Source: Gemmatimonadota bacterium (GTDB lineage: Bacteria; 4572-55; J002). From it: a stretch of 64,000 nt of DNA. The position numbers and the translations under genes are program-made. Location of the stretch: contig RFFQ01000146.1 in the NCBI GenBank assembly GCA_003697105.1, positions 1-64,000 on the forward strand. The letters run 5' to 3'. The notes beneath the pieces were generated by a model that was not told the origin of the DNA, made no database searches, and saw nothing but the letters and a program-made list of their open reading frames with translations. This document shows, one piece after another, positions 29,076 through 39,500 of this stretch; positions within the stretch are counted from its first letter, which is position 1, and each line of letters opens with the position of its first letter.

Positions 29076-30500
29076 ATGACGGATTACAGCGGTTCCAAAA
29101 TTTTGATAGTTGATGATGAGCAGAGCATCTGCGAATTTATGTCGATTATGCTGCGTAAAGAGGGCTATGAGGTCGTTGATACCACGAGTTCGGTAAAGGC
29201 GATTGATTTGATTGAATCGGAGCCGTTTGATGTGGTGATAACGGATATCAAGATGCCTGAAAAATCCGGAATTGAGGTATTACGGGTAGCAAAACAGGTA
29301 AATCCGCAGATGCCGGTGATCATTATGACTGCTTATGCCACATTGGATACGGCAATTGAAGCGGTTAATCAGGGCGCATTTTATTATTTGATCAAAAAAG
29401 CACGAAACGAAGAGATCAAGCAGATCGTGCGGAATGCGTTAGAGGTCAACCGGTTACGGGCAGAAAACCGGCGGCTAAAGCGGGAATTAAAATCCCGTTC
29501 TGAGTGGAGCGGGATTATCGGCGATAGCCCCGCGATTCAAGACGTTTTGGAATTGGTGCGCAAAGTAGCGGCTTCGGAAAGCACGGTGCTGATCCGGGGT
29601 GAAAGTGGCACCGGTAAAGAACTCATTGCACAAGCAATCCATTACAACAGTGCTCGCGCCGACGGTCCCTTTGTGACGATCAATTGTGCCGCACTGCCGG
29701 AAACCTTGCTCGAAAGTGAACTGTTTGGGCATGTAAAAGGCTCGTTTACCGGTGCGATTCGGGACAAAGAAGGGTTGTTTAGTGTTGCCCGAAATGGCAC
29801 TTTTTTTCTTGATGAAATTGGGGATACACCGCCGTCAATTCAGGTGAAGTTGTTGCGGGTTTTGCAAGAGCGGGAAATTGTGCCGGTGGGGGGCACCAAG
29901 CCCCTCAAAGTGGATGTTCGGGTCATTGCCGCGACAAATGTCGATCTGGAAGAAGAGGTGCGGCGGGGTAGCTTTCGGGCAGACCTCTTTTATCGCTTGA
30001 ATGTCATTCCCATCCACATTCCGCCCCTCCGGCATCGCCGCGGGGACATCAGAGCATTGGCAGAATATTTCCTGCGGAAATACTGCAATGACAATCAGTT
30101 AGAGCCTAAAAAGATTGCAAAAGACGCCATGACGGCATTGGAAAATTACAGGTGGCCCGGCAATGTGCGCGAATTACAGAACATCATTGAACGGGCGGTA
30201 ATTTTGCAAAAAGGGAGTGTTATTCAGAAGTCCGATTTACCACCACAAATACGGGGTGACCTGACAGAAGATGAGGAAACCATGTTAACCATTGATGAAC
30301 GTCCCACATTGGAGGATTTGGAGCGTGAATATATCCTGCGGGTACTGACTGAGACCGATTGGAAGCTCAAAGATACCGCGGAAATATTGAAAATTGACCC
30401 GTCCACGCTCCACCGGAAGATTAAAAAGTACGATCTGAAAAAGCAATCATCGCTCATTGATCTGCTCTCCAGCCGGATCAAGCGGCAAAAGGGAAAATAA
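29076..30500 (+). CDS. Sigma-54-dependent response regulator, NtrC family
   Basis: Receiver, GESGTGKE Walker A, GSFTGA loop variant, DIA-type arginine region, Fis HTH. Confidence 0.95.
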   Translation: MTDYSGSKILIVDDEQSICEFMSIMLRKEGYEVVDTTSSVKAIDLIESEPFDVVITDIKMPEKSGIEVLRVAKQVNPQMPVIIMTAYATLDTAIEAVNQGAFYYLIKKARNEEIKQIVRNALEVNRLRAENRRLKRELKSRSEWSGIIGDSPAIQDVLELVRKVAASESTVLIRGESGTGKELIAQAIHYNSARADGPFVTINCAALPETLLESELFGHVKGSFTGAIRDKEGLFSVARNGTFFLDEIGDTPPSIQVKLLRVLQEREIVPVGGTKPLKVDVRVIAATNVDLEEEVRRGSFRADLFYRLNVIPIHIPPLRHRRGDIRALAEYFLRKYCNDNQLEPKKIAKDAMTALENYRWPGNVRELQNIIERAVILQKGSVIQKSDLPPQIRGDLTEDEETMLTIDERPTLEDLEREYILRVLTETDWKLKDTAEILKIDPSTLHRKIKKYDLKKQSSLIDLLSSRIKRQKGK

Positions 30501-30535
30501 TCTACTACTTAAACATTATGAAGGAGAAGGTTTCA

Positions 30536-33289
30536 ATGGAGTATAAACAGACCATCAATCTACCCAAGACATCGTTCGGGATGAAAGCGAATTTACCCCA
30601 GCGCGAACCCGAACGGTTGAAAAAGTGGGATGAGATGAAAATTTACGAAGCTATTCTGGAAAATCGGAAAGGTGCCCCCAAATATATCTTGCATGATGGA
30701 CCCCCCTATGCCAATGGCAACATCCATTTGGGGCATGCGCTGAACAAAATCTTGAAAGATTTTGTCGTCAAATACAAGGCAATGTCTGGGTTTTATGCGC
30801 CCTATGTACCCGGTTGGGATTGTCATGGTTTGCCTATCGAGCATGAGGTCAGTAAAAAGTTGGGCAAAGAAAAACTGGCACAGATGGAAAAAATTCACGT
30901 CCGGCAGGAATGCCGCCGGTACGCGAATAAGTTTATCGACAAACAACGAAAAAGCTTTATCCGGTTGGGAGTATTTGGGGATTGGTTCAACCCGTACGTG
31001 ACCATGAGCAACATCTATGAAGCTCGGATTGTACAGGCATTTGCGGAATTTGTCCGTAAGGGTTTGGTTTACAAGGGGTTGCGTCCGGTACATTGGTGTC
31101 CGCACTGCCGTACCGCGTTGGCAGATGCCGAAGTTGAATATCAGAAACATACTTCACCTTCCGTGTTTGTCAAGTTTCCGGTGGTGAATCAGGATTATTC
31201 CATGTTGATCTGGACGACCACTCCGTGGACCCTGCCGGCAAATGTAGCGGTCTGCCTTCATCCCGATTTCAACTATCGCTTTGTAAAGGTGGGGGATGAA
31301 AAATATCTTCTTTCGGAAGACCGTATTGAGGGAGCAATGGAAGAGTTGGGCATCACGGATTACGAAATTGTCGGCGAACCGGTGCGCGGTGCCGAATTTG
31401 AACATTTAGTGTGTGAACACCCCTTTAAATATCGTCATTCAAAAGTGATTTTGGGTACTCACGTAACCAATGAGGCGGGTACAGGTTGTGTTCATACCGC
31501 TCCTGGACACGGTGCGGAGGACTTCCACATTGGACAACACTACGGTTTACCGGTGGTCAATCCGGTGGATGATGCCGGCTGTTTTATGGTCGAAGTGGCA
31601 GAATTCCAGGGACAATATGTGCAAGATGCAAATCGCGGGATTGTGGATAAATTGGTCCGCGAGGGTGTGATTATTCACCATACCTCGTTTGAGCATTCTT
31701 ACCCCCATTGCTGGCGCTGCCATACACCGGTTATTTTTCGGGCAACGGAGCAATGGTTTATCCGGGTGAGCGAAAAAGCATTTCTGAATACCGTCTTGGA
31801 AGAGATCAAAGCGACAGAGTGGGTGCCCAAATGGGGTGAAGAGCGCATCCGGTTGATGGTTCAAGACCGTCCCGATTGGTGTGTGTCGCGCCAACGGTCG
31901 TGGGGAGTTCCCATTCCGGTAGTGAATTGCCAGCAATGTGGCGAAGCCCATCTGGATGTGCGCGTGATCGATAAATTTGCCGAGCTCTCATTGGAAGAAG
32001 GGAATGATTGCTGGTTCTCCCATCCGGTGGAAGACTTTCTACCCGAAGGATTTGCCTGTGCCTGTGGTTCGACGGATTTCAGTGCCGGACAAGATATTCT
32101 GGATGTCTGGTTTGATAGTGGTGTCAGCCATTATGCCGTGCTGGAGACCCGCGAGGATCATCATTGGCCCGCCGATATGTATCTGGAAGGTCAAGACCAA
32201 TACCGGGGATGGTTCCAAACCTCCTTGTTAGCCGCGGTAGGTCTTCGCAATTCTGCCCCTTACAAAACGGTGTTAACTCATGGCTTTACAGTCGATGAGT
32301 TTGGACGTGCCATGTCAAAATCAAAGGAGAACGGTGTCGATCCCCAAGACATTATCAAACAATACGGCGCCGATATTTTGCGCATGTGGGTTGCCTCCAC
32401 CGATTATCGTACAGAGATGGTGTTCTCTGAGGGTATTCTCAAGCAAAATATTGATGTGTACCGGCGTATCCGCAATACCGCACGTTTCCTGTTAGGGAAT
32501 TTGTCCGATTTTGACCCCCAACAGCACTGGGTGGATTATGCCGACCTGACTGAAATCGATCAATGGGCACTTGCCCGCTTGCAATGGCTGATTGCCCGTA
32601 TCGATAAAGCGTACGAAACCTATGAATTTCACCGCGTATATCACACCTTGCATAATTACTGTGCCAATGATTTGGGTGGATTTTATCTGGATGTGATGAA
32701 AGACCGGCTTTATTGTGATGGCACGGATTGGCAGACGCGGCGGGGCACACAAACGGTGCTCTATGAAATTGTCACCGTGTTGGCACGCCTGATGGCGCCG
32801 ATTTTGGTCTTTACCGCAGAGGAAATTTGGGAGAACATCCCCAATCGGGACGATTCGTCCGCAAGTGTGCATCTGACCCGTTTGCCGGAACCGAATGATG
32901 AAATGTATGATAACGCGCTACTGGATCGCTGGTCTGAAGTGATGAAAATCCGTTCCGAAGTGCTCAAACCGCTGGAAAAACTACGGCAGGAAAAGACCAT
33001 CGGCTCCAGCTTGGAGGCGAATGTCACGCTTTATGTAGGTAGTGAACGTCTGCGTAACCTGTTGGCTGATTTGGATTTGAATCAATTGTTGATCGTCTCT
33101 CATGCCGCGGTTGAACCGTTTGACGCCCAAGATGGTATCTGGCTGAGTGAGGAAATCAATGATTTTGGTGTCCAGATCACCAAAGCTACCGGTGAAAAGT
33201 GCGAACGTTGCTGGAATTATCGTGATTCTGTCGGGCAGAGTGAAGCACACCCCACATTGTGTGACCGTTGTGAAAAAGCTGTGAGTTGA
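30536..33289 (+). CDS. ileS: Isoleucine--tRNA ligase
   Basis: DGPPYANGNIHLGHALNK (HIGH region), KMSKS-like AMSKSKENGVDP, C-terminal Zn site CERCWNY...CDRC. Confidence 0.97.
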   Translation: MEYKQTINLPKTSFGMKANLPQREPERLKKWDEMKIYEAILENRKGAPKYILHDGPPYANGNIHLGHALNKILKDFVVKYKAMSGFYAPYVPGWDCHGLPIEHEVSKKLGKEKLAQMEKIHVRQECRRYANKFIDKQRKSFIRLGVFGDWFNPYVTMSNIYEARIVQAFAEFVRKGLVYKGLRPVHWCPHCRTALADAEVEYQKHTSPSVFVKFPVVNQDYSMLIWTTTPWTLPANVAVCLHPDFNYRFVKVGDEKYLLSEDRIEGAMEELGITDYEIVGEPVRGAEFEHLVCEHPFKYRHSKVILGTHVTNEAGTGCVHTAPGHGAEDFHIGQHYGLPVVNPVDDAGCFMVEVAEFQGQYVQDANRGIVDKLVREGVIIHHTSFEHSYPHCWRCHTPVIFRATEQWFIRVSEKAFLNTVLEEIKATEWVPKWGEERIRLMVQDRPDWCVSRQRSWGVPIPVVNCQQCGEAHLDVRVIDKFAELSLEEGNDCWFSHPVEDFLPEGFACACGSTDFSAGQDILDVWFDSGVSHYAVLETREDHHWPADMYLEGQDQYRGWFQTSLLAAVGLRNSAPYKTVLTHGFTVDEFGRAMSKSKENGVDPQDIIKQYGADILRMWVASTDYRTEMVFSEGILKQNIDVYRRIRNTARFLLGNLSDFDPQQHWVDYADLTEIDQWALARLQWLIARIDKAYETYEFHRVYHTLHNYCANDLGGFYLDVMKDRLYCDGTDWQTRRGTQTVLYEIVTVLARLMAPILVFTAEEIWENIPNRDDSSASVHLTRLPEPNDEMYDNALLDRWSEVMKIRSEVLKPLEKLRQEKTIGSSLEANVTLYVGSERLRNLLADLDLNQLLIVSHAAVEPFDAQDGIWLSEEINDFGVQITKATGEKCERCWNYRDSVGQSEAHPTLCDRCEKAVS

Positions 33290-33304
33290 TCGATCTTCCG
33301 TTCC

Positions 33305-33332
33305 GAAGGCGAGGATTCAAATCCTCGCCTTC
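33305..33332. terminator. Perfect inverted repeat, probable terminator stem
   Basis: GAAGGCGAGGATT-CA-AATCCTCGCCTTC; no T tract. Confidence 0.55.
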
Positions 33333-33557
33333 CATGTTCGTATTTTCGGCGATTTTCAGGGTAGCTCTGCGGGCAACGCGCTCTTTGAGACAAACTGGAG
33401 GTGTACGCCAAAAGCCGCATCCCGGAAATTTGGATTGTGAAGCCCAAAGATAAAAGCACCCCGAAATTTATACTCACCGCTAGCATTATCAAGGTTACAA
33501 TAACGCCGTTTAATCTCCAGCATTCCCAGATGTGAACCGAACCCTAAAAGCAAATCC

Positions 33558-34307
33558 TTGGTTAATTTTTCTGCTATTCCCCATCTGAAATGTGCATTTT
33601 CGACCCGGAGCGATGGTAATTTATCTCCTTTAAGAGGTGCTGACCGTAGCACGGCGTTGCCACGGGCACGTTTATTTTTGCAACGCCACCAAATTGATCC
33701 CCACCGGACGGTCAAATGCCGTTTATCGCATGGGACAAGGATCACTCCGGTATCGCTATCTGATGGCGGTCGGGGGATCATTGAGGGTCGTGAACCGATT
33801 GATGCTACGGATGGGCTAATTACGTCTCATCCGGGTCTGTTTTTGTATCTGATCACGGCGGATTGCCTACCGGTTTTGGTGGTGGACCCGGTTCAAAGGG
33901 TTGTCGGGATCGCCCATGCCGGCTGGCGAGGTACGGCGGCGGATATTGCCGGGAAGTTGATTCGCCAGATGCAGATGGCTTATCACGTTGACCCGGCGCA
34001 TATCCACGTGCTTATCGGTCCCGCGATTTGCAGTCAATGTTACGAAGTCGGGCAAGATGTACGAGATGTGTTTCAACAGCAATTTGCGTTCGATCCGAAG
34101 TTGATTTTTAGCTCCAAACTCAATGGTAAATTTGATTTGGATTTAATCCGGGCAAACCGGTTACAGTTGCAGGCGGCGGGGGTTCCGGCGGCTCAGATTT
34201 TTGAGACCGGCATCTGCACTAAAGAATATTCTGACCGGTATTATAGTGTCCGAGCGGAAGGCTTGGAAACCGGGCGGTTTGCTAGTGTGATTGGCTTCAC
34301 CGCTTGA
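33558..34307 (+). CDS. pgeF: Laccase-domain purine nucleoside phosphorylase (YfiH/PgeF family)
   Basis: IPHLKCAFSTR; ITADCLPVLVVDP; GIAHAGWRGTAADI; start codon TTG. Confidence 0.92.
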   Translation: MVNFSAIPHLKCAFSTRSDGNLSPLRGADRSTALPRARLFLQRHQIDPHRTVKCRLSHGTRITPVSLSDGGRGIIEGREPIDATDGLITSHPGLFLYLITADCLPVLVVDPVQRVVGIAHAGWRGTAADIAGKLIRQMQMAYHVDPAHIHVLIGPAICSQCYEVGQDVRDVFQQQFAFDPKLIFSSKLNGKFDLDLIRANRLQLQAAGVPAAQIFETGICTKEYSDRYYSVRAEGLETGRFASVIGFTA

Positions 34308-34404
34308 GTTTGGTATTGACTTCATTTGATAAATCATGTATATACAGCCGGAATTTGTGCGGCAACATTCCCTTAATTTTCTTCAGCGTAGGAGGTGCTA
34401 ACTC

Positions 34405-34698
34405 ATGGCATATATCATTACAGAACCGTGTGTCGGTGTGAAAGATAAAGCGTGTGTAGCGGTCTGTCCGGTGGATTGTATTTATGAAATTGAGGATATG
34501 CTTTTTATCCATACTGATGAATGCGTGGATTGCTCTGCCTGTGAGCCGGAATGTCCGGTGGAAGCTATTTTTGAAGAAGATGAAGTCCCGGAAAAATGGG
34601 CGGCATATACAAAGTTAAATTATGATTTATCAGCGATGCAAGATGAAGGAAATACGGATATGGCAACCGTAAAAGGTATGGATTTGCTGGGTAAATAA
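34405..34698 (+). CDS. 7Fe/8Fe ferredoxin
   Basis: CVGVKDKACVAVCPVDCIYE...CVDCSACEPECPVEAIFEE. Confidence 0.95.
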   Translation: MAYIITEPCVGVKDKACVAVCPVDCIYEIEDMLFIHTDECVDCSACEPECPVEAIFEEDEVPEKWAAYTKLNYDLSAMQDEGNTDMATVKGMDLLGK

Positions 34699-34719
34699 TA
34701 TCGGTTAGCATTTCATTAC

Positions 34720-34762
34720 AAAAAAACCGCACCGGTTACTCCCAAAGCCGGTGCGGTTTTTT
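34720..34762. terminator. Bidirectional Rho-independent terminator
   Basis: AAAAAAACCGCACCGG-N-CCGGTGCGGTTTTTT between convergent genes. Confidence 0.85.
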
Positions 34763-34784
34763 GTATGTGGCGGCATTTTTCGGG

Positions 34785-37700
34785 TTATTCACGTTTACGC
34801 AAATCGATAATCGGTTGGGCGTTTGCCGTTACTTGTAAGGTATCCATTTGTTTGTTGCAGAGGGTACCGGTGTCATCTTCTACGGTTAATGTAACGGTGT
34901 ACACCCCCGGTTTTTCATACTCATGGGTTACTTCCACGCCTTTGCCTGTATGGCCGTCCCCAAAATTCCAATAATAACTTAGATTGTCCCCATCAATATC
35001 GTAAGATTGGCTGCCATCAAAGGTCAGAGCACAGTTTGCGGTTTTCACACACGTGACCCGATCGTCACCGGCAATAGCAACCGGTGGGGTATTGGCTTTA
35101 ATCGTTTTTGTGACGATGGTGGTGTTACATGCGCCGGTGGTGTTATCCGTCACACGCAAGGTCACAGTATAATGCCCTGCTTTGGCGAAAGTATGGGTCG
35201 CGGTTTTGCCTGAAACTTCCGGCGATCCATCCCCAAAATCCCAAAAGTAGCCGGTGATTTGCCCGTCGGAATCGGTGGAGGCGGCGGCATTCACTTCAAA
35301 CGAGCTACCCGGACAGACGGAGGAAGGTGCGTCAATCTTCGCCAATGGCGGATTGTTGATGGAGACCTGCTTGACGTCTGTTGCCCGTCCAGAAGACAAG
35401 CCCGAATTATCGGTAACGGTCAAAATCACTTGATATACCCCCGGTTGCTTATAGGTATGCGTTGGTGCTACACCGGTTTGAGTCGGTGACCCGTCCCCAA
35501 AATTCCATTCGTATAAAATGATTGTCCCGTCGGGATCCACCGACTGGGAGCCGTCAAATTGCACCGTCAAATCGCAGAGGCCATCAATATCCGGACCCGC
35601 ATCCGCGACGGGTGGGGCATTGACTGTCACGGTGAGTTGATCGATTGCCATGCTGCAATCCAGACCGGAATTATCTTCAACGGAAAGTGTTACCGTGTAT
35701 CGCCCCGGTTCGCCATATTTATGGGTCGTACTTACCCCTTCGACCGGTTTGGAGCCATCCCCGAAATCCCAGCGGTACACCTTGATGTACCCGTCCCTAT
35801 CAAAAGATTGCCCGCCGTTGACCGCAATTTCCTGATTCGGATTGACCAATTTATCATCTCCGGCAACAGCAACGGGTAAATCATTGACCAGAACAGTCTT
35901 AGAGATGTTACTCTTCGAGCAGGGCAACCCTCGTCCATCATCCACGGTGACAATGACTTTATAACGTCCCGGGGATTGGTAAATATGGGTCGTGGATAAG
36001 CCGGTACCCGTGTTTCCGTCGCCAAAATCCCATGTAGCTGTTAGGGGATCACCATCTGCATCAGTGGAGGCGGTGGCATCAAAGGAAGTGATTGCACCCA
36101 CGCAAGTGTACTGCAACCGTTCGCCAATGTTCGGCGTGGGGGGTGCATTGATGGTTACTTGAGTTTTTGCAAAGGATTGGTTCATTTTTGTGTCGGAATT
36201 ATCGGTAACGATCAGCGTTACGTCATATGTGCCGGGTTGTTCATACAAATGGACGACTTTTGCACCTTTGCCGGTTTGCCCGTCGCCGAAATCCCACTGA
36301 TAATCCATGATCATGCCGTCAGGGTCACTGGACCCGGAGGCGTTCAATTCTACCCGCCCGCTACAGACTACCTGTGACGGGTTCACCTTAGCCACCGGTG
36401 GATAGTTGATTACCACGAGCATTGTATCCCGGTCAAACCCTTCCGGTAGCCCGCTATCATCTCGCACGGTTAAAATTGCCTGATATTGCCCGGATTCTGC
36501 ATACGGGTGGGTGACGATTTTCCCCGTTTCCACCGGTGAGCCATCCCCAAAATCCCACTCGTAACTCACGATGTTGCCATCTCGATCCGAGGAAGAGGAG
36601 CCATCAAACGTGATCTCTTGTCCGACGTGTCCGATTTGCATTCCTTCGGTCAGGGCTTCCGGGGGATAGTTGACGGTCACTGTGAGTTCGTCGGTGTCGT
36701 TACTGCACGGACCTAACGCCGTATTTTTTACGGAAAGTGTGACCTGATATTGCCCCGGTTTGCGATAGATGTGTGTTGCTGTCATGCCTTCCACCGGATC
36801 GGAAAGGTCGCCAAATGTCCATTTGTAGGTCAATGGGTATTGATTCGGGTCTTGAGACCGTTCACCGCTAAAATGAACTTCTTGTCCTACACTGACCAAG
36901 CGGTCTTCACCGGCATCGGCGGTGGGGGCGCTCTCTACGGTGATCGTTGCGGTATCGGTATCAATGGCGCAAGGTGTTTCGGAATTATCTTGAACCGTCA
37001 ACACCACGTGGTAAACGCCGGGCGCAGCATAGGTGTAGGTGGGTGAAAGTTCTTCCACGGGCGCTGTTCCATCGCCGAAATCCCAAATATAGTTGAAGAG
37101 TTCCCCGTCTGGGTCAAAAGAGCCGCTGGCATCAAAAAAGATAGATTGACCAAGGCAGACCGTTCGATCCGGACCGGCTTCTGCCACGGGGGAGGAATTG
37201 ATCCCGACGGTAATCTCCGCAAAATGGGTATTGCATTCGGACGGCGAATCATCCAACACCACCAGTTTGACCTTATAAACACCGGGTTGTTCATAGGTGT
37301 GTGTGGGTTGGGGTCCTTTACCGACGGCACCATCGCCAAAATACCAGAGATACTCCATGATGACTCCGTCTGGATCGATTGATTGGCGCCCGTCAAATCG
37401 AACGGTTTTCTCACAAGAGACGATATTTTCACCGGCGTTGGCTACCGGCGGTTCGTTGACAAACACGACCATGCCATCAGTATTGGTGTTACATTCGGTA
37501 TCGGAATTATCGGTAACAACTAGCCGTACATTATACGAGCCGGATTTTTCATAAGTATGTTCCACAATCGCACCTTCTGCCGAGTTTCCATCACCAAAAT
37601 ACCACATGTATTGGGTGATAGTGCCATCGCGGTCATAGGACTTCGTGCCGTCAAAGCGGATCGTTTCGCCGACGCAGGAATAACGGGATGTACCGGCTTC

Positions 37701-39311
37701 GGCGACAGGTGGCTCATTGATGATGATGGTCAAGGCGTCGGTGTCGGTATCATTTGCCGCACCGGAATTATCTTGCACGGAAACCGTCACGACATAGGAA
37801 CCGGGTTCGCGGTAGGTGTGTACCACGCGCGCACCTTGGAGCTGTGTTCCATCGCCCATATCCCAGAAGAAACTAAGCAGATTGCCGTCGGGGTCCTGGG
37901 AGCGGGAGGCATCCAGTACCACCGTATTGCAAAAGGGGAGCACATCCTCGCCGGGAACAAGCCCTTCATAAACTTGGCTACCATGAACTAACAACGTTTC
38001 ATCCGGCAACACCGACCCCGCTTTGAGAGTCAAATCTTCTCGTAAGATGAGCGCTTCCTCCAATGTGACATCCCGATCCAAAACCGTCTGTGCTGGGATA
38101 CGTTCTCCACCTCGCACCCGAATATCCTGTGGAATTTCGGTGCCCTTGGCGAGGGTTGTCCCTTTGGGTAAGACGGAACCCGCCCGAAGTTCCACATCAG
38201 ACTGCACCACATGGCTTTGGTCGAATAAAATATCTTCGTCCAGCTCAAATAATTCGGGAGAAAAGGTCTCGTCTTGTAGCGTGAGGGGCTTGCCAGAACG
38301 AGGCTGGACGGTGGAATACATGGGAAGGGGTTGGTAGTTCTGGTCGGTGACATAGATCACCACATCATTATTACGGAAGGTTCCTTTTTGAATTTCAAAC
38401 GTCCAGGGCGACTCGTAATCTTCTTCTAAAATATTATACGTGGTAGAAAACCACCGTTTGACATCATCTTGGGGGGGAATCGGCGGATGTTCATCATCCA
38501 CACCGAGATCATATTTGGTCACTGCCCAGACGTTATTTCCGGCGGTGTAGGCGGGTATTCCGGGTCGCGTTGGTGTGTTAAGATACATCACGCTATCATT
38601 ATCAAAGTCCCAAATATGGTGAATGAGGTAAGTGACATCTCGCATAACCATAAACGGGAATGTATGCAATACCACCCCTTTTTCATTGGGCATCCGGAAC
38701 GACCATTCATAGGCAAAGACTTGAATCTCGGTTGGGGTGGTTGGTCGATCGGGGAAAATGGAGCAATCTACGCGGTATAGATTCCCGTCATCGCCCTGAA
38801 TGCCTTCTACAATTAGTTTGAAGATAAAATCCCCGTCGGCATATTCCCCTTGCGCCGGATTCACGGTGGCAAGCACAATCCATTTTCCATCCGTTTCGAG
38901 CTGCTCGGCAAATGTTGTGTCCGCCAAAAGAGTCCCCGAGCGGTAATCTCCGGTAGGATTGACGCCGCGGGCATCAGCAACTGTATAGGCACCTTCTCCT
39001 CCGTAAAGCGAAAATCGTGTTTGGGTGTCCCACATCCCTTGTGGCTCATCAACTTGGCCGCCCGCTTCCGGATCATAAATACGGATATATAATGAATCCA
39101 CAATTTCTTCCGGAATAGCGAAAAAGACGGTCTGTGAAAAATCGTCATCACCCCAATCTGGGGCACTTTGATTACCAAACGTACACAAATAGGGAATATT
39201 TAAACTGGGATGGGGGACTTCATCCGCTTCTTGGTAGGATGGTGTTCCGATGATAAAAAGGATTCCCAAAAACAGGGTTACGAGGACGTTACGGAACATC
39301 GGTGTAAACAT
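34785..39311 (-). CDS. Secreted protein with about 12 tandem PKD domains
   Basis: Twelve W-x-[FM]-GD signatures (FFWDMGDGTQ ... YYWNFGDGHT); signal peptide at MFTPMFRNVLVTLFLGILF with GGAGGAAGG RBS; ORF track start 39380. Confidence 0.9.
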   Translation of the reverse strand: MFTPMFRNVLVTLFLGILFIIGTPSYQEADEVPHPSLNIPYLCTFGNQSAPDWGDDDFSQTVFFAIPEEIVDSLYIRIYDPEAGGQVDEPQGMWDTQTRFSLYGGEGAYTVADARGVNPTGDYRSGTLLADTTFAEQLETDGKWIVLATVNPAQGEYADGDFIFKLIVEGIQGDDGNLYRVDCSIFPDRPTTPTEIQVFAYEWSFRMPNEKGVVLHTFPFMVMRDVTYLIHHIWDFDNDSVMYLNTPTRPGIPAYTAGNNVWAVTKYDLGVDDEHPPIPPQDDVKRWFSTTYNILEEDYESPWTFEIQKGTFRNNDVVIYVTDQNYQPLPMYSTVQPRSGKPLTLQDETFSPELFELDEDILFDQSHVVQSDVELRAGSVLPKGTTLAKGTEIPQDIRVRGGERIPAQTVLDRDVTLEEALILREDLTLKAGSVLPDETLLVHGSQVYEGLVPGEDVLPFCNTVVLDASRSQDPDGNLLSFFWDMGDGTQLQGARVVHTYREPGSYVVTVSVQDNSGAANDTDTDALTIIINEPPVAEAGTSRYSCVGETIRFDGTKSYDRDGTITQYMWYFGDGNSAEGAIVEHTYEKSGSYNVRLVVTDNSDTECNTNTDGMVVFVNEPPVANAGENIVSCEKTVRFDGRQSIDPDGVIMEYLWYFGDGAVGKGPQPTHTYEQPGVYKVKLVVLDDSPSECNTHFAEITVGINSSPVAEAGPDRTVCLGQSIFFDASGSFDPDGELFNYIWDFGDGTAPVEELSPTYTYAAPGVYHVVLTVQDNSETPCAIDTDTATITVESAPTADAGEDRLVSVGQEVHFSGERSQDPNQYPLTYKWTFGDLSDPVEGMTATHIYRKPGQYQVTLSVKNTALGPCSNDTDELTVTVNYPPEALTEGMQIGHVGQEITFDGSSSSDRDGNIVSYEWDFGDGSPVETGKIVTHPYAESGQYQAILTVRDDSGLPEGFDRDTMLVVINYPPVAKVNPSQVVCSGRVELNASGSSDPDGMIMDYQWDFGDGQTGKGAKVVHLYEQPGTYDVTLIVTDNSDTKMNQSFAKTQVTINAPPTPNIGERLQYTCVGAITSFDATASTDADGDPLTATWDFGDGNTGTGLSTTHIYQSPGRYKVIVTVDDGRGLPCSKSNISKTVLVNDLPVAVAGDDKLVNPNQEIAVNGGQSFDRDGYIKVYRWDFGDGSKPVEGVSTTHKYGEPGRYTVTLSVEDNSGLDCSMAIDQLTVTVNAPPVADAGPDIDGLCDLTVQFDGSQSVDPDGTIILYEWNFGDGSPTQTGVAPTHTYKQPGVYQVILTVTDNSGLSSGRATDVKQVSINNPPLAKIDAPSSVCPGSSFEVNAAASTDSDGQITGYFWDFGDGSPEVSGKTATHTFAKAGHYTVTLRVTDNTTGACNTTIVTKTIKANTPPVAIAGDDRVTCVKTANCALTFDGSQSYDIDGDNLSYYWNFGDGHTGKGVEVTHEYEKPGVYTVTLTVEDDTGTLCNKQMDTLQVTANAQPIIDLRKRE

Positions 39312-39500
39312 TGGGATTGATCCTTCCTCCTTAAAATTTTGCTTGAAATATGCGCGGGCATGGTCTATAATTAGAAACAATTGCGGATTGTTGTACAGAT
39401 TCCGTCCAGCTTAACATAATCTCCCCCGATTGTCAATAATTTTTCGGGATGATTTACTCCGGTTTATCATCCGGTGTAACTTGTTGATAATTAAATAGTT

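Noticed and set aside
34785-39311. Tandem PKD array as a DNA-level repeat expansion
   Set aside because: PKD units are diverged at protein and DNA level, so this is an ordinary old domain array, not a recent nucleotide repeat.
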